A stretch of DNA of 64,000 nucleotides from Blastobasis lacticolella (taxonomy: Eukaryota > Arthropoda > Insecta > Lepidoptera > Blastobasidae): contig LR990048.1 of assembly GCA_905147135.1 (NCBI GenBank), forward strand, positions 6,990,563-7,054,562, given 5' to 3'. Shown piece by piece: positions 22,601-35,569 of the stretch; the stretch's first letter is position 1; each line of letters opens with the position of its first letter. Both the position numbers and the translations under genes were made by a program. The notes beneath the pieces are model-generated. The model searched no databases. It saw nothing but the letters and a program-made list of their open reading frames with translations, and was not told the DNA's origin.

Positions 22601-24825
22601 ACCAAAGGTTTTTTATGAGTACCAAAGTTTTTAGGATGCCTCGTGACATTTTCGCCGCCAATCTGTGTTGGTGGCTGTGTTGAAATGTAAAATCATTTTA
22701 GTTTGGAACCATAATGATTGTATGTAAACGGGCAGTGATTATAATAATACAGAATGAATAAGCATAGCTACAGAAACTTTAATTTGCATTTTTTGTTACA
22801 TGTGAAAGTTTCAATAACTCTCTATCAAAGGGTAAAAAAAATTAACAGCTTGCAAAGAATATGAAATTGATATGGTATAGGTACAAAGTGTATTCCATGT
22901 TTCCTGTCCTTTGACCAATGTCATTAAAAAATCTCAGTTTCTCTTCAGTCTCAGACATTTCCGAACGTAGGTAAGTGAAAAGAAAATGTTCTTGCAAGAC
23001 ATTAAAATGGCCATAAAAAACAATGACAATATACAGAACAGGAATATAAGCACGCCCCATGTGTGTCCTAAGAAATAACACTGAGGACATAAGTGGTCCT
23101 TTTTATGTTTCTGGTAAGGGTATAGCGGAAATTGAGTATGATTTTTTATTCTCTTCTGGACCATAAAAAGCCGAAGTAAATTGAATGAAACATGTAAGAG
23201 AGAAGGGTTCCTCAGGGTTTACGACTTAACTGAGAGAATGATTAATACTCTTCATTTCCATGACTTGAGAATAATTGCCAACTTTGCATGGCAGCTGCAT
23301 ATTATAAACGATATAATATATGTGATATATAAATTAATGACTATGTTCTGAGTGAGAGGCAAAAGCGCAAATCTCTTCAGAGTCAAATCTTATTAGTTTG
23401 ATCTTGTAATTTCTTTTCGACAAGAAATTTGAGTTACAAATATTTAAAAATGAGAGACAAAGCTTCAAATCTAAATTAACAACTTGGATAAGCACGTCAA
23501 AAGGGGAAACGCTTTTAAACCTGATCCTGAAGCTTCCTTAACCTACTGTCTAATTACTTAAGCTCTTAATTAAAGACGTGACGAAGCTCTCCATTTACTT
23601 GTTTTGATTACAGAACAATGTTTAATTGAGATTTTTAAACAAAAATAATGCTTAATTTTTGTTTTGGAGTATTTAGTGGATAATTACGTACTTAGCAAGT
23701 TCGTCTGTTGTATCTGAGAAAGTATATTGTATCTTACTTTCTTTGAATTTTTCGAAATCGATGTTCAGTAAGTTCAGTGTAAGTGGTTAATTTTTATATG
23801 AAATTATTTTATATTAAGTAAAATTAAAGGTAGATGGGATACAAAATTTGCCAAAGGTTTTCAGAATTATGAAAGGCGTCCTACAGACTGGGTGCATTGC
23901 CCCGATGCATGGGTCTAATCCTCTAATCCAAGTAATAACCGACCAGGCGCTTAGCTGGCACCCGAAATAAGGAGCGTATGTATTTTTTTTTAAACTGTAG
24001 AATACTAAGTTTAAAAGTTTGGATGTTAGAGGAGATCTCCAAATCCACAAAACCTATATCGATAATTCTTTCAGTGTGGGTAGCTGTGGAACAACCCGAT
24101 TCCCGAGTATCACAGGAGACTTCTCGTACTGAAAAAGCAATAGAATTACAAGAAAATCGCGAGGGACTGCTAGTTGATAATTAATTTGATTTAGGTAGAG
24201 CTTTAAAAGCTAGTTCTGTCCCACTCAAGCATACCTCAGCAAAAGAAAATTATAAAGGCAAGTGCATTACGACACACAACGGACGTTGCAACGAGCGAAT
24301 GTGCCACCACATTGACCAACGCTTGCCGTACTCGTACGAATATTAAATACCAACTTAAAACCAGTTTCATCTGTATGGCAAATGTTTAAAGGATCATTAT
24401 TGAATGTAACAACTATTTCTGTAACTTAAAAAAAGAACTAAGATAAATTCAATTGGACTGTTCAATTCAATTTAGCTTCATGTGAAACCTACAGTTTTAA
24501 AAATGTTGTTAAATGTGATGTCTCTGCAATCACAATTTGAATTGGTAGTCACAAAGTAGTGGCTAGGTAACTTATTATTACCATAGACTATTTTTCTGCT
24601 GGACGTTTTCACAGTTTTTATATTTACACAGATCCATTAAAATAAATACCACACTTATCATTATATACAGGGGGCAGCGATGTGGACGGCTTTTCGCCGA
24701 ATATTGCCCAGACGTTTTCTGTATTATTTATATAAATCGTAGGCTTTAATGTTTCTACTACATTATTATCTATTTTATCAAATTTTGTTCCTATTTATTA
24801 TAAATCATCTCCATAAATTTAAACT
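16645..24825. other. Long non-genic stretch
   Basis: No exon with splice signals, RNA gene or complete repeat is supported across these 8 kb. Two things stand out. At 20184-20844 there are two open frames of 103 and 106 codons, on the minus and plus strands, with no recognised domain and composition like the surroundings. At about 22380-22660 there is a GC-enriched block in an AT-rich setting, without a convincing ORF. Both are discussed among the findings. Confidence 0.4.
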
Positions 24826-25120
24826 CTCATCATCATCATCATGATCATAATCTTGGCGTTAATGTCCCGGTTGTGCTCTCGCGCACGAGGGCCCGGGGTC
24901 CGCCTTGACCATGATCCAGGATTTGGCAGGTCAGGTAATTACAGTGGAGCGACTGCCATCTGACCTCCATGACCCTCCTACCAGGGGAACCTGACCAGAT
25001 TGGATCATGGTTACACATCCGGTCGCCTGAATGTGCAGGTTTCATCACGATGTTTTCCCTCACCGTAAGAGCATCGGTTAGTATTCAACTAATGTACGTA
25101 ACTCAGAAAACAGTCATTGG
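24826..25120 (-). mobile_element. SINE family A, near-complete body
   Basis: On the minus strand the element runs from TTCTGAGTTACGTACATTAG through GGTGAGGGAAAACATCGTG, the CACATTCAGGCG block, GGTCAGGTTCCCCTGGTAG, GGATCATGGTCAAGGCGG and CTCGTGCGCGAGAGCACAAC to a tail of (GAT)n near 24826-24845. Copies at 29128-29325, 31400-31655 and 54132-54470 carry a tRNA-like head upstream of this body, so the family is a tRNA-derived SINE. The overlapping ORFs on both strands are incidental. Confidence 0.75.
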
Positions 25121-25125
25121 TACAT

Positions 25126-28100
25126 GTTCTGTTCCCAAACATTCTGTTTCGGTGTTCGGTTCTGGCTCCCAAAATAGCGATAGTAAGAAGGCGTTCAAAC
25201 CAAACAAATATTATAAATACAGGTATCGGCCATAAATAATGCACATCGGCTAGTTTCGACTTCGTATTCAATCACACGCATGCGACAGAGACGACGCTCC
25301 ACGAAGCCGATATGCATTAGATATTTACGACCGACTTCTGTACTTTGTTTTCGCTGGATGTGATTAATGGTAATATGTAATTATTTTATTTATCTATATC
25401 CAAATTCGGAAAACACATAATGCAAACATATTTTTTTTAAGCAAAATGGATTTTCTTAAAAGTTCCTAAAGAAAATCTATGCTATTTAAATAATGGACAA
25501 AAGTGGATCTATTACTTTCACTTGTGGCACACTGGCATACAGCGACAAAAAACCAGCGACTTCCACTTTCCTAAAATGACCGAATTTACTTGTTTAGCCT
25601 AAAGCGTCGTCGACTGGTTTCTTAGTTTATTTAAAGAGAATGTTATTGACACTTTTATTATCTTCCACCATCTAGGCTTTAGTCAAAGCATCATTTAACC
25701 TTATTCGTACACCATTCAGAAGCGAAACAATTTCAGATGTTTTTCTATTAGTAAAAAAGCCAATTAAAAATCATTACTGTATTCCACATTTATGCAAGAA
25801 AATATTCATCTATCATTCTCTTGCATCCATAAATTCAGCCCTAACATACTTCATCTCAGTATTTACTAATTTGCATGTTATTATTTTATATCTATCCATC
25901 TCTTCTTTAATCTGTCAATACTAGGATGTCTATCGACATTCATTATTCATTCAGTATTTTATTGTTGAATACTGCCTCGGTTTTGTGTCTTTCAGGATTT
26001 TACTATTTTTGATCAAAGTATCAATGTTATTCTTAAATCAAAATTTCCCAAGCCCTACAAAAGTCCACTGTTAATTTAGTTTTGCCATGCAAATAGTTAC
26101 CAATAGACTACTACTACTAACTAATACTAATAAATCAATAACAATTCTGATAAACTGTTAAACCTACTAGTTACAGACACAAAACCGCATACTGGGTCAT
26201 CACAGTGTTTATTCAAGCAAATTTCAATTAGCTGGCGTGTGTGCACAGTGACCATGGCTTCATGTTTGATGGTGGTTCGTACTATATTTGGTTATTGTAC
26301 ATGGCCATTGCTGTGTTGAATGGTCACTTCACTATGCCTGACACGCATTTTTGCATTGTGTCTTGGCAAGTGTTCGCGGTAGTCTCTGATTGTGAAAGTT
26401 GGTCTCTAGGCTAAATTCCAGCCCACCAACCCCCTAGTACCCCTCGAAGTTATTGTGCGTATAACAGGGTTTGATTTTTCATAGGTTGTTTTATTTTCCA
26501 TCGTTCCTTCTGGATAGGTATTTAATTCAATTTTGGATTTTTTACCGGTATTGGCATTACGTAATTTACGTTTTCTGTATGATGGAAAAATTACAAACTT
26601 TTTTCCTACGAATTTGTCGTAACCTTTGAAATTCAAAAGAGTATAAGCTTAAAAAAAATTCTGTGTACTAATTATATTTTCTCGAGATCAAAAGTAGGTA
26701 AATTAGCAATAAAATATATATATATTTATTTATGTTATACTATAGGCAATCAGGCAAGCGGGCCACCTGATGGAAAGTGGTCACCACTGCCTATAGACAT
26801 AAGAAACACCGAGACTATCGCCAATGCGTTGCCCACCTCTATAACACGTTACTCTGGCAGCATAAAGGCAAATATCCCTCCACTGCCAAAGCCACGGTTC
26901 CCCAAATTCCCACCCCATGGAGCTCTGGAAACCTTACTCACCGGCAGAAACACAATCCTATTTAAAAGAGTATTGTTTAGCTGCGGTATTCTGTAAGGTG
27001 GAGGTACTTCCCCAGTCGGGCGGCTCCAATTCGAACGGGATACCCCGCTATGCCCTACCTCTCTTAATGTAGATTATTCGTAGAAAATTCACAGCTAATA
27101 ATATTTTTATCTGATCTCTGAGACAACCTTTATGGAATACAAGATAACATCTTATTAGAAACGACTTTGAGTCAAACGTCTCGGATTTGCGTAACATTTT
27201 TGGAGGTTAATTTATGAATATTCAAACATCGGACTCAAAGTTTATTTCTTATTCAAACATAGTGTTTAACTTTCTAAACTATGGAAGAGGAAAATTCATT
27301 GGAACCAATACCTATTGAAAATATATTACCTCCTAATATCTACTTACATAATGTGTTGACCAAAGATTTTGTCACATATGTATTGACATAATTGTGCCGT
27401 CCCTACATTGTGGGATAAGGGTGGAACCAAGTGCTCTTACCAGGATACGCAGCTTATTTCAACTTACTAATAGATCTTTAGTATGCCGCTTTTTACAACT
27501 TAAATTAAACAAACCTACCTTATTTGCTATCTTACATAAAATGTGATTAGCTTTTTATTTAGTACAATACCGATTGTAAGCAAAACGGTATTAAATTTTT
27601 TATGTTATTTAGATTTATCCTAAAGCGCATGTTAAAAGTTATTAAAGGGCATATCTTTCTATCTGATTGTTCATCCTTTCTTTTCATTGAAACCGATCAT
27701 CAGACTGATTTATTTTTGTACAGATACGTATAATTTAAAGGCATGGATGAGAATACAAGTTACTCATACACCTATTCTGCCTCTTCTACGATAGAAAAGT
27801 CATAGGCAAATAACCTATTAGGTATTCATTATAACACCACGAAAGGTGCTCTCTACTGAGAAATGGCCACTGGGAACAACCAAATGAATAACAATAAACT
27901 TAAGAAAGGGGAATGACTTCCGTAAAAGCATTACCATTTACACTGATGGTGGTAGCAAAGTGATGTCACATAATTCTTACAAGTTATGAGACTTTAAAAG
28001 TTTTAACAATGGTGTGTTATACAAGTGGTGTTAACTTAATTGCGTAATAATAATATCACATTTGCAACATACCAGTGTAAATTAGAGTAAACGTGCAAGT

Positions 28101-29127
28101 AAATAACACTGTCAAATGTTCGAACGGACCTTTCATGAAGGTTAAAAGTTTATTAAACATGTTTTGTATAGCTTACCAATTAAAAAGTCCAAAAATAAAG
28201 ACGTCTCAACATACCTGTAAACAGAAAAAGAAAAGAAAGTTAATTATCTCATATAGTTCGTCAAAATTTTTTTTACAAAATGAAGAAAAAATTGTTTAAA
28301 TATGAAAGTAAAAAATAACATAAACGCGTGCCATAATTAAAATTATATTACTCATTGCAGTTATCAATGAAATCCTATCAGAAGAATTTCACTTTGAAAG
28401 ACCATCAGAAAAAATGATATACAAACAACAGCCCATTGAATTATGATCGATAAGAAACCTTTCAATGAGAAAGTGTAGCACAGTGAGTGCTCCATTCAGA
28501 CCAAAATCGTTAATGGATTTATTTCTAGATTTGTTCACAGCGTCGTGTGCACAGGAATAAAATAGGCTTCGAGTTTTAACTTTTACTCAGTATTATACCG
28601 TGTGACGCCGTCCATTAATTAGGTGAGGTATTTTTTTTTCAAAATATGGATCCCTCTCCCCTTGGTGCAATTTGGTGAGATGTGGTGGGACCCTACCTAT
28701 CCTCTAATTTTTAAAAAGGTATCTACTTTCATGTATTTTACTTTATGAACAGCATGGCATTATGAATACTTAAGCGTTATCTATGTGCTAATTTTTTTCT
28801 GTGAAATATAATTTAGATAATCATGTTAAGTAAATAAATTAATATTTTCACTACTGCCACATAATATATATTTTTCGTACACCTACGATAACATGAAAAT
28901 AATGTTTTATTCACTTCATAATTCAATAACTATTGCTCATTAAATCGTGTACGGACTTTTGGTTTGGCGACCTCCTAACTTTTGCATCATATCCGCTATT
29001 GACTCTTTGTACGCATTGAGCGTTTAGTTATGAAATAATTGTATATGATTATATATGTATGATCGTATGTATGAATTCTAATTGTTAACGATGTGCTTAA
29101 ATATCAGACGATGTTTCGTTTTTATTG
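25126..29127. other. Non-genic stretch
   Basis: Contains a full-length family C copy (26728-27045) and otherwise AT-rich DNA with no supportable gene or RNA. Confidence 0.5.
26728..27045 (+). repeat. Interspersed repeat family C, longest copy
   Basis: Starts with TTATGTTATACTATAGGC and GGCCACCTGATGGAAAGTGG, continues through CGCCAATGCGTTGCCCACC, and ends near AATTCGAACGGGATACCCCG and CTATGCCCTACCTCTCT. It is the most complete copy of the short form in the window. No target duplication was found. Confidence 0.65.
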
Positions 29128-29325
29128 ACATTTGCGCCGCTGGCTTAGCGGCTAGCGGGGGTCTCGTGAGCGAGAGGTACCACGTTCGAACCCCAGTGTC
29201 ACCATGTAAGAATGACATTTTCTGAGTTACATTAGCGTAAAAATAACCGATGATTTTAAGGTGAGGTGAAACATGGTGAGGAAACCTGCATGGTATAACC
29301 GTGATCATAACTGATCAGAACATGA
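29128..29325 (+). mobile_element. SINE family A copy with tRNA-like head
   Basis: The head (about 29131-29205) carries an A-box-like TGGCTTAGCGG and a B-box CGTTCGAACCC at roughly tRNA spacing. It is followed by the SINE body (TTTCTGAGTTACATTAG, GGTGAGGAAACCTGCA). Polymerase III transcription from these internal boxes is the usual mode for such elements. The body is truncated after about 100 bp. It is not a functional tRNA, because the acceptor ends do not pair convincingly. Confidence 0.65.
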
Positions 29326-30904
29326 TTTTATTTCAACCTATACTTCAACCAACAAAAGCATCTTATTTATATACCTACAGTGTTTAAATTCTGGTCTACA
29401 GATCTCCTAGAGTTATAAGTAGTTCGAATTATACGGCGCCTGTACATCGAAAGGGGTAGGTTTGGTGCGATATTATACTCATTCAGGTACCACACGACCC
29501 ACGGTCTCCTCATTCATGATCAAAGAAAATTTTACTCAAAGGTGTGGTACTCGAAATTCTACCCACGTACACGGAGACAACAGTCAAAACCACTTGACAA
29601 GCAAACATGGCCGCCCGGACCCGCCGGCCTTGTCCGCTGCGCGTGCGCCGCTTTCGACACCGCATTACAAAACCAGCCACCGCCGGTACTACTATGCCTC
29701 CGCTATCTGATACCGTTGCCTATTTCTTTTTCTTTTATTTGGCATGACATGTAGTAAATAATATACGTTTGGAAACTTGCCATTTTTGCGTTACGCGATT
29801 GTGTCACGATACCAGCGAGTCTACGTTATGTAACTTGTTCGAGCTATTTCTAGGCCCTTTCTCGACTTAATAAATTATCTGGATTGAGCGCTCGATTGAA
29901 CCATGTTTCTAAGCTTGTTCTGATCAAGTAACTGATCGTACTAAACTGATCAAATTAAGTTCTACTAGATAAGGATAAAACGTTAATTCATTCAAAGCAT
30001 TCGAATAAATATATAACCATAGGCGAGGGCGCACGAAAATAAACTAAGGCCGAATTCAAAACAAACGAATAAATTTAATTTGAATTCAGAACAAAAAGGC
30101 CAAAAACGTCGCTGATTGCTGTTGCAGCGCGAATCACTGAAACGGTTCGACCAGCCACGGTTAAGCGACCGTTACGAATTTCAATTTAAAAATTATTCGA
30201 TTTGTTTGAAAGCAATCACAGGAATCAGGTGCGTTGATTTGCTTGACAAAGTGCCTGTTATGCAGTTTTTTTCGGTAGGTTCACCGTCATAGGTTTTAAC
30301 AAATAGGGGTTTAAGTATAAAACAGGTACAGTAACCTATTTCATAAGTTTAATATTTCAAATTCAAAATACACAATTGAATGAGCTTTTGTTTTAGGGAG
30401 CTTGGTCTGCACTACATACACTTTTATAAAGAGGGTTTGAAAAAAAAAATATGAAAATGAAGATGTCTGAGCGAAGTTCAATACGCTGCAAACCCACTCT
30501 CACCAATTTATATAGTTTTGGAGCCTCTTTTGACCGAGGATACGCCAGAGCACTAATACGTCCACAGACTGTCCAAAAAATATGTCCTCTCAATCACAAC
30601 AAAGCAAAATTTAGATTCCACATATTATTATATTAAAACCTACATACTTTTTCACGCATTATATCTTTTCACAAGTTCTAATCGTTACAGTTATTGTCGT
30701 ATTGCCATTTACCGTCGCATTACTGCTGGTAATAGTGGAACGATTACGTTGCCACCGCTTTCGCGAGGTCAGCTGGAAACGCTTTCACCAGGTTCAGGCG
30801 GGTTGGGTTCAGCACGCATGCAGCTGACTCGATGGTAACCGCCTTCAATTATACCGATAAAGTTTCTCAAGATAAATTAATGTAATTTATTATAGTTTGC
30901 ATAT
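29306..30904. other. Non-genic stretch
   Basis: A GC-rich patch at about 29605-29690 (CCGCCCGGACCCGCCGGCC and following) lies in an 82-codon open frame with no recognisable domain. The remainder is AT-rich. No gene is supported. Confidence 0.4.
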
Positions 30905-31230
30905 GGTGTCCGGCAGAGTAGAATAGCGCCAACTCTTGAATGTCGCGATTAATGTTATCGGTTAAAACAATCGAAATATTCCTAAGCTGGAAAATGGGCA
31001 GCAGCGTTTTCCATTGATATTTTTGTAACACTGTGATCTCCAAACCGCCTGCCAAGCTTGGAGATCATGGTAATAATCTCCTCTTTTATTTATTTAACCA
31101 TTTATTGTACACAAGATTGTTACAAAAAGTATATTACATAATATATTAGACAAAACAGGCCAACTTATTTCTATAAAGAAATTTCTTTTATAGGAGAGAC
31201 CCTAAGTTACTAAGACTGTAAAAGGCTGTG
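30895..31230 (+). mobile_element. Family B element interrupted by a LINE-tail insertion
   Basis: Family B blocks (GTGTCCGGCAGAGTAGAATA, TGGAAAATGGGCAGCAGCG, CTGCCAAGCTTGGAGAT) run to about 31085 and resume at 31192 with AGGAGAGACCCTAAGTTACT. The break is filled by the insertion listed at 31090-31191. Confidence 0.7.
31090..31191 (-). mobile_element. 5'-truncated LINE 3' end nested in a family B element
   Basis: On the minus strand it ends GTACAATAAATGGTTAAATAAA, a LINE-type tail. It is flanked by TCTTTTAT at 31082-31089 and 31184-31191, an 8-bp target duplication made inside the family B copy; the right copy overlaps the end of the annotated span. The insertion is therefore younger than its host repeat. 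Confidence 0.65.
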
Positions 31231-31399
31231 AGGTTTTTGGGGGAAAAGATAGATGAAAAATTCACATATCTGATCGATAAGGTTCGGGTAGATGTTCAGT
31301 GCACGGCCTGCGTCTCATATGATTATGATCTTTTCGGTATTCGCGAAGAAACAGTGTGAATATAAGCTACCTATATTGTTCACTCCAACCATTAAAAAT

Positions 31400-31655
31400 A
31401 TCCAAGTTATCCAGGTTACTACAGCCGAGCGACTGCTATCTGACCTCCGCAACCCTGCTACCAGGGGAACCTGACCAGATTCAATCATGGTTACATATTC
31501 AGCCGCCTCACCGTAAGAACATTGGTTAGCATTCAATTAATGTACATAACTCAGAAAGGAGTCATTGAAACATGGCCGAAGTTGCATTCGAACCCGGTGC
31601 CTTTGGCTTACGAGTTTGCCACCGACGTTTCTCACCGAGTATCATTAATGAGGGT
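31400..31655 (-). mobile_element. SINE family A copy with tRNA-like head
   Basis: On the minus strand a head containing the box B motif GGGTTCGAATGC (31585-31600 region) precedes TTTCTGAGTTATGTACATTA and the rest of the body down to about 31400. The (GAT)n tail is missing, and a short internal deletion removes part of the CACATTCAGGCG region. Confidence 0.65.
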
Positions 31656-31986
31656 AAACGCCGAGAGATCGCTCTTTGCAAATTAACCAGATAAAACTGA
31701 ACTGGAGCATCATGAGTAACAGTGATTGTCACTTGTGTAACAGTGATTTAATCGGATTAACAATTACATTACGTAAAAATTACAGTGTGACATCGAGTAA
31801 TAATATACCTACGTGTGTCTAATTCGCAACTGCGGTATTGTCTTAGCTTCCTAGAGCATGTTTCAGACCTAGATAGCTGGTTACATGCACGTATGTTACA
31901 TGCACTGCGTACAAGTGACTATGTCATAATTGATCAGTGATTGACATTATGAAGTTATGGATTAGTTTTTGAGAATTATTATGATT

Positions 31987-32293
31987 GGCCGTGTGGTGTC
32001 CGGCAGAGTAGAATAACACCAACCCCTTGCACTTGTAGGTGTCGTACAAAAATTGATGTTGTACGTACATCAGTTACGTACGTACGTGTTGTATGTCGTA
32101 CAGCAACTTATGTTTTCAAGGCAAAAGATCTAGTCTTCGTAGTTTGGAAAATGGGCAGCAGCCTTTTCCATTGTTATATTTACATTTCCAACCCGCCTGC
32201 CAAGCGTGGAGATTATGGCAAAAATCTCCCCTTTCGTGGGAGAGGCCCAAAGTGCTGCAGTGAACTGTTATGGGCTGTGACGATGATGATGAG
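31987..32293 (+). mobile_element. SINE-like family B element, full length, with internal expansion
   Basis: Runs from GGCCGTGTGGTGTCCGGC to GGGCTGTGACGATGATGATG, flanked by TATGATT at 31980-31986 and 32294-32300. It is longer than other copies because of an extra segment at about 32049-32110 rich in TACGTACG, possibly a local expansion. Confidence 0.75.
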
Positions 32294-32756
32294 TATGATT
32301 CGAATAGATAATTTTAGAACGTTCTTCAAACGCGATTGATTTTTTGCGTCTACGATGACAAATTAATAGTCCTATTTGTGAAATAATAAAACAGACTTAT
32401 GTCCTTCGCATATGTCTACTATATTTGAATTTGCATAATTAAAAGGACCGTTTATTCATTACACAAGAATGTTTATAGTTCGTGTTATTAATTAAGTGTG
32501 TTTTGTTTTTATTATATAAAAATTGTTAGTTTACATTGCGTTTGTATAAGGAAAACTCTAGAATTATCTAGCTACGAACATATAAGTAGAGATGTGAGGT
32601 CTTTTTCCAATGTCGAATCTATTGAGACATAATCACATAAGGAGCAAAAAGGAGTATAGTTTAAATCGTTCACAATATGATCAATCAATCAACAAAACAG
32701 ATAAGTGGAGGTCTACCTAGTGACGGGCAACGTATTGGTAGCGCCCCTGGAGTTGC

Positions 32757-32835
32757 TGAAGTCCATAGGTGGCCGTGACCACTTTCTATCACGCCTGCAT
32801 GCCTGTTTGTCTGCCGTGTTACATAAAAAAAAGAT
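32757..32835 (-). repeat. Interspersed repeat family C, partial, inverted
   Basis: Reverse complement of the GGCAAACAAACAGGC...AAAGTGGTCACGGCC...TATGGACTTC arrangement seen at 15655-15745. Confidence 0.6.
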
Positions 32836-33894
32836 ACGACAATAACAGCTAAATATAACCCAGATTACGCTAAGAAGTAGTCGTTTAGCAACAAAATGCA
32901 TTGTGGCAGTTGGCAACAGAATAGTAGACAAGTAGCTATTAAACACGAATCACGATTCAATTTGCAAAACTTGTAGCTGAATAACTTATGCAAGAGAATG
33001 CTAACCGCCAGGGAATTATGATAGTTTTCGTAAACCGCGATATTTCTTACTTAACTGCCGGTTATGTCTTTTTAATTTCATTGTATTGGAATTTGAGTTA
33101 TTGCGTTTTACCAGCGTCGTTTGGTGGCAAGCAAACATGTTTAATGCGTTCGTGGCATTAGCATTCTACAATGCTATTTTCTTAAATTGATGAATTATAA
33201 TTACCTACCCATTCCATTATTAATATGGATGTAGGTAGGTAATTAAAAAATTCAAAGATCTCGTGTCCTCCACGACCTTCGGGTACATTTGAAATGAATC
33301 TGCCAAATGAACTGAATTTTTTATATACCTGAATACATCAGTGATACATCGCCAATATTTTTAAACATCTAGCTAACGTCATATCGCTTAAGGTGTTTTT
33401 TATTTTGTCGATAGGTATCTCATTTCGTTTTCGAGATATGAATTTTTTCTGACAAAAACCATGCGAAAAAAACTGCATTTTTATGTCGCACTTATGTTGT
33501 TAATCGGGAATTGGAAAAGCTACCGAAGCGAAAAAAAGCTCAGTGCTAAATATGCTTGTTTAATATGCTAAAATGTATATGCTGTTAAAACTAAACAAAC
33601 AACTAATATGATACAACAAATATGAGTTTCAAAATCACATTCGCGACATACGTAGTGGTACAACCCAAAAAAAAAGATGTTCCTCCCTACTTTGCATTTT
33701 CTGTTCAACTGCATTCATTAATTAATAATTTATCAAAAACTAGTTATACCAGCGTCAGCCAGCGGATTGACCAAACATTTTGGTTTATTAAACATTTTAT
33801 TTGGTTTACTAAATGTCATGGCTCACCAGTTTTAACTGATTGCCTACGTTGTTCTAAATACCTATATAATTAAATAGATACCTATGTTGTTGTT

Positions 33895-33975
33895 GTTGTT
33901 TTATTATGCTACTCAGTGACAACCGATCATACAGTCCACCTGATGGTAAGTGGTGACTGTCGCCCTTAACATCTA
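33895..33975 (+). repeat. Interspersed repeat family C, long form, partial
   Basis: Contains TTATGCTACTCAGTGACAAC and GTCCACCTGATGGTAAGTGG followed by TGTCGCCC, matching the start of the 9290 and 46150 copies. Confidence 0.6.
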
Positions 33976-35569
33976 TGATTCTTTTCTTAGGTTGCGGTAC
34001 CAAAAACATTAGGTGTTTGCTCGGTACTAATTTTCCTTAATTTAAAATAATGTATTTGGTAAAGTTACCTAGAACTGAGAAAATAAAAAAGAAGTGTCGT
34101 TTATAAAGTAAAAATATGTCAGAAACCTGGCTAAAACGTTGTCAAATACGACAAAAATGGCGGACTCATAATTAAGTTTCCGGAGGTTCCCAATCAATTG
34201 ATCACATTATATAGCTCGCGTATAGGTAAACGCCTACAGGAATATTCGAAGAGAAATCATTGGAAGGGTCAGCAAAATAAGTAGGTTATATTTTTTTGTT
34301 TGATGAGGACCACGACGGTGCATGCTTGAAAAAATTATATTATCGAAGTGCCTGTGGGTATTACACAAACATGGACTACGTGTAACATATTTTCTACTTG
34401 CAAAAAAATTAAGAATAATTCAAGAGACGACGTGTTCTTGGCCGTCTTATCTTAGAAATAAATGTATAAAATTGTGGGCAGTCGAGAGAATTATTTTACA
34501 CAAAATAGCAAACATAATTAGTTAATGAATACCAGTTCTCTAACAGGTTTTTATGCAAAGGCGCGTCCCACATTATCGATGGAAGACCTTTATCAATGTT
34601 GACATTCGTTTGGAAATTGCATGTCTTATTAAATCAACATGCGATGCGTCCGATTACTGAAATTTAAATAATAAATTCATAAATTTCATAATAAAATTTG
34701 TTACAATTATGCTATTTTCTAGATAGATATTCTGTATTATCGATCGTATAATCAGCAACCACTAGGTAAACGAGGTATTTAGAAAATTCACAAATCTTTA
34801 GGTACGTGCTTAGCTACTTAATCATAATGTTTGTGAGGCCAAAATTCACAAATCGAATAAGTAGGTCCTATGTCGTGCATATCATACATACATCTGTAAC
34901 ATATTTTTTGCTGACACTACCAGGCTAATGGCACGTGTCGCAAGCAGCGCACGACGCTCCGCCGCGTGCTCTGGCGAACCGTGAATGTGTTATTAGTGAA
35001 AACGGGGCTTAACAATACGCCTACACTTGTACACGAATATAACCACCTTAACGAAAGCCTTATTACATATTTTCTACTCTACTAAACCAAAAAGAAAGCA
35101 TTAGACGAGAAAAAAAAAATAAGGCCGTATTTCAAAAACGTAGAATTATTTATCTACTTTCTTTGCTAGCCGTACTATTCGTATAGATTTTTATCGTAAT
35201 ATTTCGTTAACGTCAAGTTAATGAGGGTCCGTAATAGATTTTGGAAATGTCAACAGCTGTTTAATTTAACTTCTAATATTATTTTCATTGGGTATTTACA
35301 GGCGCTTAAATCTTTATTAATATATAGTTTATAGCTTTTGTCTGCGATTTGTCTGGACAGGATTTCTCGTCCACTTTCTAAATCAGTAGGTATTACCCAC
35401 ATCTATTTTACTGCGGTACATTTTTGTGGTATATTCCTGTGGTATAGGTATACAAAAATCCTTTACTTCTGGAGGTTTCCAGGCTTCGTTTTAACTGCAC
35501 CAAGTATTCGACAAAAAATTGATGCAAATAAAATAATATCTGACATTTTAGATGACAAAAATTCATCAT

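Larger units (their letters stand above)
32296..35539. other. Non-genic stretch
   Basis: Contains an inverted family C copy (32757-32835) and a long-form family C fragment (33895-33975). A GTT microsatellite lies at about 33884-33900 and a CpG-rich patch at 34930-34985. No gene is supported. Confidence 0.5.

Noticed and set aside
24845..25235. ORFs on both strands of about 72-88 codons
   Set aside because: Both lie over a SINE family A copy, which is non-coding.
29131..29205. Possible tRNA gene with A and B boxes
   Set aside because: The acceptor ends do not pair and the sequence leads directly into SINE body, so it is a SINE head.
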